A stretch of 64,000 nt of DNA from Carex sylvatica. Taxonomy: Eukaryota > Streptophyta > Magnoliopsida > Poales > Cyperaceae. Position 1 is the stretch's first letter, and every line of letters starts with the position of its first letter. Under the pieces are notes generated by a model. It was not told where the DNA came from. It searched no databases and saw only the letters and a program-made list of their open reading frames with translations. The position numbers were made by a program, and so were the translations under genes. Below are positions 10,114 to 22,100 of this stretch, one piece after another. The stretch lies in the NCBI GenBank assembly GCA_964058845.1, contig CAXKVR010000036.1:806001-870000 (forward strand), in the 5' to 3' direction.

Positions 10114-11587
10114 TTAGTAGTCGACTCGGGGACAATACCTCTTGAACAGTTCTTCTATTATCTCTCCTCCGAAATGGTTTCTTATCATCGATTCGAGGAC
10201 AGCCCGGTTCCCCCGAGCTGTCAACTCAGCGTAATGACGTTCATTTAGATGCGAGAACTGGATGCCATTGGATGTGTTTTGGGTTATTTCTTCTTGTTTT
10301 TCTTCCTGAAAGTATTGATCAGCTAACACTGCATCGTAGCTTGCTTCGAAGAGTTGTATATTTTTTATAGCAAAGGAGCCTTCATTTATGATCTCTTGTT
10401 CAACCTCATCCATGGAGGGTGTATAGAAAGGCACATTGAAGGAATCCACCTTTTGTTCCTCAATCAAACCCTAAAATTAATTAATGATACAAAAGTTCAA
10501 TGATATGCATGTTGGGTTAATTAAATCCAAAAAAGACAAAAAGAATTTAAGTGTGTATACCACAGACACCAAGTCCATGAGAGCTACTGCTAATAGTTCC
10601 CACGTAGAGCTATCCTTCTCAGTAGAGGGATCTGATCCTCTCCTAGCCATAAATGTTAGCACCATTACTCCACCTTTCATCATCTCTACTCCTCTGCACT
10701 TTAGAAACAAGGAGAACCCTGCTTGAAATTGATTTTTGTAGGCGTCAAATACACTTGAATTATTTGTCTTGGATAAACTTATCCTTCCTTTGTTGACTAC
10801 GCTTCCCTCTTGGAGCACTTTAGGGACCTTCAAACAAAAGTAAAAACAAAAACGGACAATTACAACGAGAATGTATCAAAGGAATACGTACCTATTTGTT
10901 ATTTTTGTTCAGACATTTTAACAAATTAATTAAAGACATACTTTTCATCATTTCCTTTTTCTTTTCTTTTTTCCAAACACATTGTCAAATATGATAAAGA
11001 TGTATATTGACAACTATGTTTTGACTTCATTCAATGCACGAACACTGGAGTTAAAATGAAATGAACACATGACACTTACGCTGCTAGAAAACACATGAGA
11101 CTTGGAACTCCGGCGGTGGATGACCGAGAGCAGAGCACACGGAGAGAATCGATTGGATGGCGTCAGAAGCCATCAGTATTGCATTTGGCCCGGTGGAGCA
11201 GCCCAAATCAGCTATGACCATCTTGTCTGACAGGTGGTCCCGGTAATAGTCTCTCGCTAGGTCCTTCCTTATTGACTTTGTAAAAGATGCTATAACCTTC
11301 TGCTTAATTATAGAAATAATGCTTATAAAATATGAACTCTAGCTCATCTTAATTATATATTTGTGCATGTACGTAATTAAGACATATATAAGATTGATTA
11401 TAAGACTGAAGACTTTGTCAAAGTAATATAATGTCAAGTCAAAATCAAACTTGTATTTTTTTTATGAGAGAAGGAAACAAATCGTACTTGCATGGTTGAG
11501 TTGTTAATTGGCATAGCTTGTCTCACCTACACCGCCGTTCATGCGTAGAACTCTTTGAATTAGCTGCACCTGCTCACTTCCGGCCAT
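10114..11587 (-). pseudogene. SABATH carboxyl methyltransferase, disrupted
   Basis: Four exon-like pieces match the SAM-dependent carboxyl methyltransferase family (salicylate/benzoate/jasmonate type). Exon 1 (11587-11488) reads MAGSEQVQ then VLRMNGGVGETSYAN, the family N-terminus. Exon 2 (11299-11099) contains the SAM-binding motif IADLGCSTGPNA and ends GHPPPEFQV. Exon 3 (10827-10561) reads VPKVLQEGSVVNKGRIS through WELLAVALMDLV. Exon 4 (10470-10114) reads GLIEEQKVDSFNVPFYTPS to the stop after FKRYCPRVDY. Two lesions are seen. Four extra bases (TTAA, 11514-11517) create a stop and shift the frame before NSTMQ. The segment between PEFQV and VPKV, which should hold the LNDLPGNDFN and SYSLMWLSQ motifs of the active-site region, is missing from the 270 bp available. 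Function is therefore presumably lost. The substrate cannot be told from what remains. Confidence 0.85.
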
Positions 11588-12544
11588 TTTTCTTTCTTTC
11601 TTTCGGCCAAGAAAGAGAACCTAAGCTACCGGGAAGATGCGCTATACAACTCTCTACTCCATATATATAATTATTACGAGAGAGATATATAGAACTATAT
11701 AACAAAGGTACGTCCTGACTAGACACGTCATGGCACGACACAATTTTGTCGTGGAACAACACATGTCTCATGTTCATTCATGTGCTGAAATTAATATATA
11801 ATAATATGATATGACATGTCAACCAGTCTGCACAACACAGCACGAGACACAACACGTGACCAAATACAATTACAAACTAGTGACCAAATTAAATAACTTA
11901 AAATTTATGTTATTATTTATTCCAAACAAAATTCAAATTCGGGATAATATTCTTTTTACACATAAATTATTTTCACAACATTGCTCCTTTATATTACAAT
12001 TTCTTATAATTTTCTTATATTTTATTCTTTCTTAATAAACTGAAAATTAAAAAAAGAATAAAAACTTGATCACGTGCATGTAAATCAAATTCAAACCACC
12101 AACTTAATTAACTAATATTCATGACACGATATCAACATTAATTCCTACTTGTGCTGAAGCTTCAAATGCAAAAATCTGCCAACACAGCGTACGTAGAGCA
12201 GATCGATAAGGCATTAATTAATTAGTCCTCCCACAGAAGAATTTGGATTCGATCGAGTCGCATGTGTACGTGTTGTGCGGAGGCGGATGTAATAAGACAA
12301 TTGACTCATTGACCATCATTTTAAAATATATATATATTTTTGTAAAAAACAAAATTAGTAATTAAATTAAATAATAGGTGTGTTATATTGGACATATAGA
12401 TAGCTTACTAATTAAAATTCTTGCAATTATATATAGCACGTCTTTTGCAAAAAATAATAATAATAATAATATATATATAGAGAGAGAGATAGACTAATAA
12501 ACAATTGATTGCACCACGCTTCCCGTGCAACCAAGTAATTTTTC
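11588..12544. other. AT-rich intergenic DNA
   Basis: This is sequence upstream of the SABATH remnant, probably including its former promoter. There is a GA/TA microsatellite at about 12455-12490 and a few short inverted CACGACA/TGTCGTG words near 11730-11760. No coding pattern was recognised. Confidence 0.45.
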
Positions 12545-12697
12545 AATTTATAAAGTCCAAATAATCGATCCAAACAGTTAGATGCCATCTCCATATTAAA
12601 ATGTGCTTGGAGAACAAATTTTACTATGCTTAGAAACACAAAAATGAGTCATAAGCATATGTGGAGATATGCTTATAGAAGCATAGTAGCCAACCTC
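12545..12697. mobile_element. Internally deleted derivative of the foldback MITE family
   Basis: The left part carries the ...CCATATTAAAATGTGCTTGG..CAAATTTTAC arm of the MITE at 23793-24217, followed directly by the right terminus GCATAGTAGCCAACCTC ending at 12697. The left TIR and the central palindrome are absent. No target duplication can be assigned. Confidence 0.65.
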
Positions 12698-12769
12698 TCT
12701 CTCTCTATATATATATAATTTTATTTTGAAAAATTATCTTATACTAAAACGGATAAAATAATGATTTAG

Positions 12770-13821
12770 TAAGCAATGAACTGATTTAGTACGTACATAA
12801 CTGATCTACTTGTATTAATGCATAATTACCCCTTATTTCCCTTGGAATTTCCACGTAGCAAGCAAGGAAAGTTTTACTGCACTGGTTGTATAACGAATTG
12901 AACTAATCTACTTGTGTCCCTTGAGCCATTTAGTTTCTATAACGAATTGAGGATGCTGTTTATCTTATCTTCACCTGTAATTGATGAGACATCAGAGGTT
13001 GTACTGCATTGGCCATAGAAAACTTACAATTTCTTTACAAAATGACTTACTTTGATAAAAAAAGTCAGTCAAAATAGACTCTTCAAACTTGAAAGTTTTT
13101 GATAAAACAGTCTTGTGGAACCCACCACAATAAAAAAATCTCTCTCACCCTTTTCCGTCTCTTGATCAATTTCTAAGCTATGATTTCTTTCCTCTCTTAA
13201 TTAATTTCTAAGCTAAGAACATCCTTCTCTACCCCATCTCTGCCTCCTCTCCGTCCCTCTAGTTCGACTCCATCCATCTATGCTCTACACTGACGCCCCT
13301 CTAACACCCATCTATACTCTTTGCCTTTTCAGTTTATGATCGAATGATGAATAAATGATATCAGTTGCATAGATGGCATAATTGAGCTTATCAAGGTTTA
13401 TGTGAATTATAATTGAATTATTGAATTCTGATTGAGTACCTTTGTAACTACCAGTTTATGTGTCGAAATAAGTAATTATTTAATTATAATTAAATTATTT
13501 TCTGGTAAAAGGAAGAAAAATATATTGATGGTGATTTTTTTTAAAGGACTTTCAAATATACATTGGGAAAATAACGTTACAAATTATTGTATAAATATAC
13601 TTTCATATAGTTCGTCTACTATAATTTTTTTGCAATGTATAAAATGGACCCATTTATTAGTTATATCATGTCACACCCTCAACAATTTCAAATTTAGATG
13701 GAGATTATAATTGCAAATTATTAACTACCAAATCTCTGACCTTGCTATACCTAACTGTTTGTTATAGTTGCAAAAATTTTTTGAGGGGCATTAAAGGAGA
13801 TAAAGCACAAAGTACTATAAA
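12770..13821. repeat. Copy A of the flank found upstream of the receptor kinase genes
   Basis: The series TAATTACCCCTTAT, GCAAGCAAGGAAAG, TATTTAGTTTCTATAACG-like, GGATGCTGTTTAT and GAGACATCAGAGGTTGTACT matches 37780-38680 plus 41408-41700, and 58860-59345. Those two blocks are the upstream regions of the intact receptor kinases, so this is the orphan 5' flank of a vanished third copy. It ends exactly where a CACTAC terminus begins (13822), while the paralogue continues uninterrupted at 41700. Confidence 0.8.
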
Positions 13822-15800
13822 CACTACAGCAGATCTTATTGTCTTGGACCAATTTTTCGGTCACAGAAAGTCATAGTGTCGGTCGCAAAAAATCAAATTG
13901 GTCGCAGAAAGTGAAAAACGGTCGCTGAAGGCATTGTCGCAGACACTTCCAATGACGTCACCGGTTGCTGAATGACGTCATCCGGCTGCTGATAATTTAT
14001 TTGCGACCAAATTTTTTTAGTCGCTGTTGTTTTTTGATGACGTCATGAAGAGATATCTGCAACCAACAAAACCGGTCACTGATACCTAAAAAACCGGTCG
14101 TTGATGCTTCTAACAGCATTTTTTTTGTTTATTTTGTTATTTTCATCAATTACACCAATTGCTAATGTTCTCAATTCTGAGTTCTGACAGAGACTGGATT
14201 GCCCTGTCCATCAATAGCACAATCACCCATACATAAACTATCATGCTTAAAATACAATAATAATTAAACCATTAGTAAGAACTAAGAACTGAGATTGTCA
14301 TTTATAGAACATGTAAAAAATCATGTCTTCAGTTACAAATTTGTTAACTAAACATTTCTAACATAAAACTAACATCCACATATATATCTGATCTCCTCTC
14401 TCATGGATTTCATCAACCAGAAGATGGCTTACCCCACTTAAATTTGATTCTTCAATCTACGACAAAAAAAGACAAAAAACTATCACATGCACTTTGTGTT
14501 TTTATTTGGTTTCATTAAGGATTCTTTCATGATCTAATATAAACATATACAATTAATCATAATCTAATATAAACAAATTCTCTACGAAAAGCATTTCCCT
14601 TATCGAGTTCAAATTCAAACTTTCACATCGACATACCTTTCTAGAATTCCACTGAGTTCTGGACCTTTATAATTTTTGAGAAATTTTAGCAAGCAATTCA
14701 TGGCCTAACAATCATTTTCATATAAAGAAACAAACATTCTATGTAGTCAATTGACCACAATCAATTTTCAAAGATGGACTGTCAGAAAAGGGTAAAATTG
14801 TCAGTCAAATCAGTAGCTTTGAAATACCTTAGCTTTGAAATAACAGAACCGGTCAATCGAAAGAATATAAGCTTTGCTTCTACCCTACACATCAGCTTGT
14901 AAAATTCACATTTTTACCTAAAGTAAAAATTACATAAGCATAGACCAAACATAAAGCAAACAGAATCATAAAATATAGTGTTGTGATGAAAATCATAAAA
15001 TTTTGCTCCTTTATCTTTGAATTACTTATTTTACTGTATCCTCATAATAGCTTGTATAGAAAGGACAAGATTGTACAAAAAATTAATTATTAGAAAGAAG
15101 CCAGTAAATGCCAAATTCTTGTATTTGCTTCATATTGACAAAAGTACATAAGAAAAAATTGCCTGAAATAGAAATGGCTACTCAAAAAGCATGTATACTA
15201 ACTAATTATACTGAAATCAATTTTCCTAAAATCTTTATAACAAAATTATACTAACTAATTATTCAAATAAGACAAATTAGTCTAAGTATACCTCAATAAC
15301 AGTAGGAGATGCGATTTGCTGATTCCCCTAATCCCTTTACAAATTAAGCAACTTATAATCTACAAGTTCAAACAAGGCATATCAAACAAAGAAATATAAA
15401 AGTTCTACAAATAAATCTACAACTTATGCACTAACTTGTTTTTCAAGTGGTCAAATTAGGATTTCTTGTTCAGAACCAAAGAAAAGTTGAACTACAGGCA
15501 ATAGTCAGCCCATGTGTATATATAATCCAATCCATGTTCAGATTGCAAACATGCCTATTAGAGAATATATGTACATGATATAATAGTACAATACTATTCT
15601 TGAGACAAGTTGAATCATTTTATGATCACATCCTATTTCCTTAAATTTTCAGGAAGAAATATTTGAACATGCAAGTTACCACTTACCAGTTGAGTCCCTG
15701 CCTGGACAGGAAGAAGGCCACGAGCCCCATTCAAGTTTTTTTTTTATGTTCAACAAATCTGAGAGCAAAATAAGAAATAACACTGAATATGCAACTCTAA
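13822..15800 (-). mobile_element. CACTA element fragment, one terminus retained
   Basis: The terminus CACTACAGCAGATC is followed to about 14105 by repeated, alternately oriented CGGTCGCAGAAAG / CGGTCGCTGA motifs, typical CACTA subterminal repeats. The junction with paralogous flank at 13821/13822 is precise. Minus-strand coding-like patches follow: a piece reading GARGLLPVQAGTQL before a GTAAGT donor (about 15690-15735), a piece reading NQQIASPTVIE before GTATAC (about 15298-15330), and GDCAIDGQGNPVSV ending at a stop near 14180. They look like terminal exons of a CACTA gene reading toward this end. No opposite terminus was found before paralogous flank resumes at 15906, so the element is truncated; the right limit is approximate. 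Confidence 0.6.
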
Positions 15801-15905
15801 GATGATTGAATTAATTAACAAGAAACATTGAATAATATGAGTAGAATTAGGGTGTTCTTAAATATTATTAAATAATATGAGTAGAATTAAATTTTTTTTT
15901 TTTAG

Positions 15906-16738
15906 AATTTGCTTACTATATTATTAAATAGATAGAAAATCAATTTTCTCCGATGATCCATAATTTAGATCAAGTAAATTTTTATTTATTTAAAAATAGT
16001 AAAAGAATTCTAAAAAATAAAAATTGATGTACAAATACACATTCACATGAAGATTATGTTTAATGAGTATGATAAACTGTTTGAACTTAAAAATAGAAAT
16101 ATGAATCTATATAGGGCTGTATAAAAAGCTCGTGACTCGTGAGCTGCTCGAACTCAGCTCGGTAACAAACTCGTTCATTTAAAATTCGAGTTAGTCTGAC
16201 TCGAGTTGAGTAACTCGTGAGTTAAACGAGTTGAGTTTAGGTTGGACTCAACTCGCTCGTTACAACTTGTGACTCGGTTGATTAATGATTTTCTCCGTAA
16301 CTTTCAACCTATTTCATTTTTCCGACTAGATGTGACTGACCCAAGTTGATTTAACTCATATCATTTGTTCATTTTCGTTATAGAATGTTTGTTAATTCAA
16401 TATTTATTTCTCATATTATTATATAACAACAATTATCAATTCAAGTGTTCAATATTTCAACACCTTAAACGAGTTGACTAATAATTTACGAGCCAACTTG
16501 AGTTACTCGCGAGTTAAATTCGAGTCAACGAGCCAGCTCGGCTCAATATTCTCAACTCGAGTCAACTCAACTTATTATCTTGCGAGTTGAATTCGAGTTA
16601 TCCATAACTCGAACTAACTCGGCTCGTTAGCAAGCCTAAATCTATAGTATAAATTAATATGTAATATGCATATTTATGATAGACTCACTCATGAGACCCT
16701 TGGAAGAGAAAAAAAAGGGTTATTTTATGTGGTCCTGC
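15906..16738. repeat. Copy A of a duplicated block, interrupted by two transposons
   Basis: This matches 48373-48668 base for base over long stretches (GATAGAAAATCAATTTTCTC, GATGATCCATAATTTAGATC, ACTCATGAGACCC). Here a hAT element (16112-16638) and a CACTA element (from 16739) interrupt it. The matching site at 48373-48950 has neither, and the block resumes at 29704. Confidence 0.88.
16112..16638. mobile_element. Non-autonomous hAT element with 8-bp target duplication
   Basis: Ends are TAGGGCTGTA and, inward from the right, TAGGCTTGCTAACGAGCC. The exact 8-bp repeat AATCTATA flanks it at 16104-16111 and 16639-16646. The interior is dense in CTCGTGACTCG / CGAGTTAACTCG inverted words, a common hAT MITE subterminal pattern. 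The paralogue at 48572-48579 reads AATCTGTA as an unoccupied site. No coding sequence. Confidence 0.88.
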
Positions 16739-17011
16739 CACTAGTGGAAAAACAGGAATCAGGATCGGCCTATCTGGATCGGTTATATGAAACAACCGAT
16801 ACTAATATCTATCTGGATCGGTTCTTTGAACAAAACCGATCCTAATAGTCTATCAGGATCGGTTTTTATAAACAACCGATCCTGATAGTTAACTATCAGG
16901 ATCGGTTGTTTACAACGAACCGATCCAGATACTATCAGGATCGGTTCTGTGTAAACAACCGATCCTGATAGTTCGACTATCAGGATCAGTTGTTTATAAA
17001 CAACTGATCCT
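16739..17011. repeat. Left subterminal repeat array of the CACTA element
   Basis: At least nine copies of GGATCGGTT or its complement occur as hairpin pairs around GTTTACA or GTTTATA spacers, with CTATCAGGATCGG or TATCTGGATCGG cores. In CACTA elements such motifs are the binding sites of the TNPA-type protein. A second cluster of the same kind lies at 17730-17932. Confidence 0.85.
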
Positions 17012-17213
17012 GATACTTAACAGATTTTAGTTTTTTTTTTAAGAAACTAGAAAGATATAATTTTTTTTGATTCCATAGAAAGATATAATTTTTTTTTATT
17101 CCATAGAAGAAACATATGAGTTAGTTATACAAAATTGCCCGAATCTAGCACATACCGTTGTTTAGGGTTCTAATTAGATCATAACATTAATAAACGCACA
17201 AGGCGAAGGCGAA

Positions 17214-17459
17214 ATGGCCAAGCGGAGAAAGACTAACGAAGGAGGAAAGACTTTGAATCCTCCGTCTTATCATAGTAAAATCAAGGAAGGAAAGACTTTG
17301 AATTCTCCATCTCAGAGTAAAACCAAGGGTGGAAAGACTTTGAATCATACATCTCAGAGTAAAACCAAGAGTGGAAAGACTTTGAATCCTGCATCTCCTC
17401 AAAATGAGATTAGAGAAGAAAGAGATATAGCCACAATCCATACCGACTTCCTGAAGTGA
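17214..17459 (+). CDS. Small basic repeat protein ORF in the CACTA left arm (uncharacterised)
   Basis: An 81-residue open frame begins MAKRRKTNEGGKTLN, with ATG preceded by GGCGAA. It has four imperfect repeats of about 14 residues with consensus GKTLNxxSQSKTK, encoded by a 42-45-bp minisatellite, and a C-terminus reading ATIHTDFLK. It is strongly basic and low in complexity. It lies between the two subterminal repeat clusters, upstream of the transposase and on the same strand. No family is recognised. An alternative is an exon of a longer spliced transcript, since another frame stays open just past its stop (YRLPEVINLLQ). It may also be non-coding repeat. Confidence 0.35.
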   Translation: MAKRRKTNEGGKTLNPPSYHSKIKEGKTLNSPSQSKTKGGKTLNHTSQSKTKSGKTLNPASPQNEIREERDIATIHTDFLK

Positions 17460-17729
17460 TCAATTTGCTTCAATCTCATGTACTGTCCGTTTAATCAAGT
17501 AATTACTTTTTCAATGTTATTCTCTGAAAATTTAAATCTTTCTTCTTTCAGTTTGACAAAAGCTCCATCGAATTTCAAGTTTATTTGGATTATGCCAGAA
17601 TTTTTTATTTGATATAAGGATGAGGACCGAATTTTTTATCTGATATAATTTATTAAAATAATTGATAAGATAATTTAAGAAATAATTATTTTTAGTATCA
17701 ATTTTTGGTTATTTTTTAAGAAATATGCT

Positions 17730-17932
17730 TTTAGGATCGGTTGTTTACACAGAACCGATCATGATAGTATCTGGATCGGTTCTTTGTAAACAACCGATCC
17801 AGATACTATCAGGATCGGTTCTGTGTAAACAACCGATCCTGATAGTTAACTATCAGGATCAGTTGTTTACAAAGAACCGATCCTGATAGTATCTGGATCG
17901 GTTGTTTACAAAGAACCGATCCTGATAGTGCA
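17730..17932. repeat. Second subterminal-type repeat cluster of the CACTA element
   Basis: Alternating GGATCGGTT and AACCGATCC hairpin pairs, the same motif family as the left terminus, about 1 kb inside. The cluster lies just upstream of the probable transcription start region of the transposase gene, so it may also act as promoter or binding sites. Confidence 0.8.
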
Positions 17933-19138
17933 TATGAAAAGTTAATTCAGTTCCATTATTGTCAGAATCTCGTTTCTCTTCCTCTATCGCCTCTCTTAAT
18001 TAGTGCAGCAGCTATTTCGCCCTACATTACTTCAGCTATCTCACCTCTCTTTTCTGAGGTACATTTGATCATCTCTTTTCTCAAGTTTGTTATTACTAGT
18101 AGAGCACCATCTATTAGCTTTATAATTAATTCGGTTCAAACCCTAAACCCTAAATCCTATATATATATGAGAAGTCAGTTATGATCCGGCCCGCTCAAAA
18201 TCTAAACCTTATAGCCTTGATTCAGCTCTTTTGTTGGTTCCACAAGCTTTTAATTATAAGTTTGAATACCTAGCATCTTTTCATTTCAAGTTTTTTTTTA
18301 TATGTGGAGACTTGGATGCACATGCATGCATATATATATATATGCATATATGCTATATATGAGCTAATATATGAGCTACATATGAGTTATTCTTTATATG
18401 TGGAGATTTTCTTTATAAGTTTGAATATCTCTTCTTATTTCAAGATTTTCTATATATATGCTATATATATATGCTATATGAGCATTTTTTTTATTTCAAG
18501 TTGTAGGATATATAACATGCATGTTATGTACATCTCTTAACGATCGATGGTTTCATTTTGTAGATTGGCTATTATTGAGATATTTGGTGCAGCGATATAT
18601 TTTCATCTCACTCGATCCGTCATTCAAAAAAGTTGTAAGTACAACCTAGAAGTTTCATGTTTAATTATTTTTGTGCATTAATTAATGTATATTTTTTTTG
18701 TAAGAGATGTATTTATATTAGCTAGATATGTAGCTAGAGTACTGTCTTATGAGCCACAACCGCATTATTAATGCCTTTAGGTCATGATACCCGTTCAAAA
18801 TTAATCCATTAGGGATTAATTTTGAATAGTCCCCGTTTTGGGACTGCTCTCTGAATACTTTGTCTCATTTAGGATGTGGCCACATGTTAGTCGTGTTTTA
18901 GCATTTAAGAAAATTTTGGCAGCATTTCCACTTAGTTTCCCGAATCTCGGGAAACTAAGGGGAAATGCTGCCGAAATTTTCTTAAATGCTAAAACACGAC
19001 TAATATGCGGCCACTACTGAGACAAAGTATTCAGAGAGTGGGATAGGATGGTAACCCGGCCCCATGTAAGCCATATTGTGAATAGAACTAAGCTCTCCAA
19101 CCTTGTTCTTAATTAATTGTGTTTTATTATAATTGCAG
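17933..19138 (+). promoter_or_regulatory. Leader and 5'-UTR intron region of the CACTA transposase
   Basis: Pyrimidine-rich sequence from about 17940 reaches a CTGAG|GTACAT donor near 18058, and the ATG at 19139 directly follows a TTGCAG acceptor, so a leader intron of about 1.1 kb is likely. Within it are an ATATGC-rich microsatellite (18320-18490), a short palindrome TTCAAAATTAATCC (18793-18828) and the large hairpin annotated at 18847. The transcription start is not directly visible. Confidence 0.45.
18847..19038. repeat. Near-perfect 190-bp hairpin upstream of the transposase ORF
   Basis: The left arm (18847-18943) and right arm (18947-19038) are reverse complements with only a few mismatches and one short indel. 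Outer words are CTCTCTGAATACTTTGTCTC and its complement; the centre is TTTCCCGAATCTCGGGAAA. The loop is about 3 nt. It lies in the presumed leader intron, ending 100 bp before the transposase ATG. RNA from either strand would fold into one long duplex, a good dicer substrate. No clear target duplication, so MITE insertion versus local inverted duplication is open. Confidence 0.9.
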
Positions 19139-22100
19139 ATGGGCCGCAGTTGGATGTACGAAGTATCACGTCTGTCTGATGAATATATGACAGGTGTCGA
19201 GGAATTTATCAGAGTTGCTACGGAAGATATGGCGAATAAGGGGAGTGCACTGATGTCGTGTCCTTGCCGTGATTGTAACAATGGTCAAAAATTCTCCAAC
19301 TCGAACCAAGTGAGGAACCATTTAATCCGTCGTGGATTCAAGCAAGGATATAAGTGTTGGTTATGGCACGGTGAGAGTTTGCCAACCGACATAGGCACTG
19401 GTACTGAGCATCAGAAATACCATACCGGTGGAAACGACGGGAATGATCTACGGGGATTGGAAACTGATATAGGTGCTCGTACTGAGGATCAGGAATACCA
19501 TACCGAAGAAAATGATGATATGGTGGTAGATAAATGTGATAATTTTGATCAAATGTTACGTGATTTAGAAGATGATTTTGATAATGATAAGCAGTATTGT
19601 TTATTTGAGAATTTGTACGAAGATTCTAATAAAAAATTGTACCCTGGTTGTTCTAAATTTTCAAAATTGAAAGGTGTATTAAAATTGTATAACCTTAAAG
19701 CATCTAACGGTTGGAGTGATAAAAGTTTTACTGGGTTATTACAAACTTTAAAAGAAATACTTCCGGATGGAAACGAGATACCACCAAATGTTTATGAAGC
19801 GAAGAAAATATTGTGCCCAGTGGATTTGGAAGTTCAAAGAATACATGCGTGTCCAAATGATTGTATATTATATCGATCCGAGTATAAAGATCTTCACGAG
19901 TGTCCAAAATGTGGAGCATCACGTTACAAACCAAAGCAGTTAACCGGCGATAAAAGTGATGATTACAAACTGAATAAAGGACCTCCGGCAAAAGCATTGT
20001 GGTACCTCCCCGTGAAACCGAGATTGAAACGTTTGTTCTCAAATGCTAAAGATGCAAAATTAGTGTGTTGGCATGCAGATAACCGAAACAAAGACGGAAA
20101 ATTACGGCACCCCGCTGATTCTCCTCAGTGGAGAAATATTGACAGAGAGTTCCCCGAATTCGGATGTGACCCTAGAAATCTTAAGCTTGGGCTGAGTGCA
20201 GATAGAATAAATCCGCACAGTAGCATGAGCAGCAAGCACAGCAGTTGGCCGGTTTTATTGTGCATTTATAATCTTCCGCCTTGGTTATGTATGAAACGCA
20301 AATACATCATGTTGACCTTGCTCATATCAGGACCCAAACAGCCCGGGAACGACATAGATGTGTATCTAGCGCCATTGATCGATGATTTAAAAGAATTATG
20401 GCAACCCGGAGTGCAGATATTTGATGCATACAACAAGGAGAAATTCACTTTACGGGCCATGATTTTCTGCACCATTAATGATTTTCCGGCTTATGGAAAT
20501 TTGTCGGGTTACAGTGTCAAAGGAGAGAAAGCATGCCCTGTTTGCCTAGACGATACAGTCGATGTGTGGCTACCTAATTCATCTAAAAATGTGTACATGG
20601 GTCATCGTAGATTTCTTCCTGCCAACCATGCACACCGAAAGAGAAAGAAAGAATTCAATGGAAAGACCGAGAATACCAGAGTAAATTATCCGTTGACCGG
20701 TAAAGCTGTTTATTCGCGAGTGAAGGATATAAAAGTTCAATTTGGGAAATTTAAAAAGAAGGTGGTGAGAAAGAAAGGGGCACCGAAAATTAGTTGGAAG
20801 AAGAGGTCAATATTCTGGGATTTACCATACTGGCAGCACTTAGATGTTCGACATTGTCTCGATGTGATGCATGTGGTTAAAAATGTGTGTGATAGCCTAG
20901 TTGGAACATTATTGAATATTCCGGGTAAGACTAAGGATGGTATCAATGCTCGAAAAGACATGCAATTCCTGAACATACGGTCGGATCTACAACCAGCAGA
21001 GAAGGAAAGAGAAAATGGGAAATTTTGTACGTATCTAAAACCTGCAATGCATACGCTGTCGAAAGCAGAGAAAAAAAGCTTATTGGAATGCCTTCATGGT
21101 GTCAAAGTTCCATCTGGATATTCTTCGAATATTAAAAACCTAGTTTCACTGGAAGATTTAAAATTGACAGGAATGAAGTCTCATGACTGTCATGTTTTAA
21201 TGACACAGCTTCTTCCTGTTGCAATTCGGGGCATATTGCCAAAGTGTGTTAGGCAGACCATCACGAAGCTTTGTTTTTTCTTTAATGCCATATGTTGCAA
21301 AGTAAGTGATCCCGATATGCTAGATGCTCTGCAGAAGGAGGTTGTTGTCACTCTTTGTCATCTTGAAATGTATTTTCCGCCGTCTTTTTTTGATATCATG
21401 GTTCATTTAATTGTTCACCTAATTAGAGAAATTAAGATGTGCGGACCTGTTTTCTTGCGGTACATGTATCCGTTCGAGAGATACATGGGATTGTTAAAGG
21501 CATATGTCAGGAATCGATATCGGCCTGAGGGAAGCATCGTAAAAGCTTATGCTGCCGAAGAGGTTATTGAGTTTTGTACTAATTATATGGATGATGTCAA
21601 AGCTATAGGCATCCCTAAATCTCGGCACGAGGGTCGACTTCGTGGGGTAGGCACAATCGGTGCGAAATTATTCGAGCCCGATAGTACAATGATGTCACTA
21701 GCACATTTTCATGTTTTACAACACCTCACTGACGTTCATCCTTTTTGGGACGAGCATATGACTCTCTTGCGGCAACAGAATCCTAAGAAATCCAACAAGT
21801 GGTTAATCAGCGAACACAATAAAAAGTTTGAGGGATGGTTTACATGGAGAGTCGTGCAAGCTCCAGAGGGAGAAAATATTACAGAAACTGTGAAATTGTT
21901 GGCTCTTGGTCCAGTCCACGTCGTGAGGACCTTCCAAGGATATGACATCAACGGGTACACATTTTACACAAGAAATCAAGATTCAAAGAGTACCGTGCAA
22001 AACAGTGGAGTGACGTTAGTAGCCGTTTCTAGTGATTTGTCAGATCCTAAAGGTGCCGGACCATCGCATGCATCAATGTCATATTACGGATTTGTTGAAG

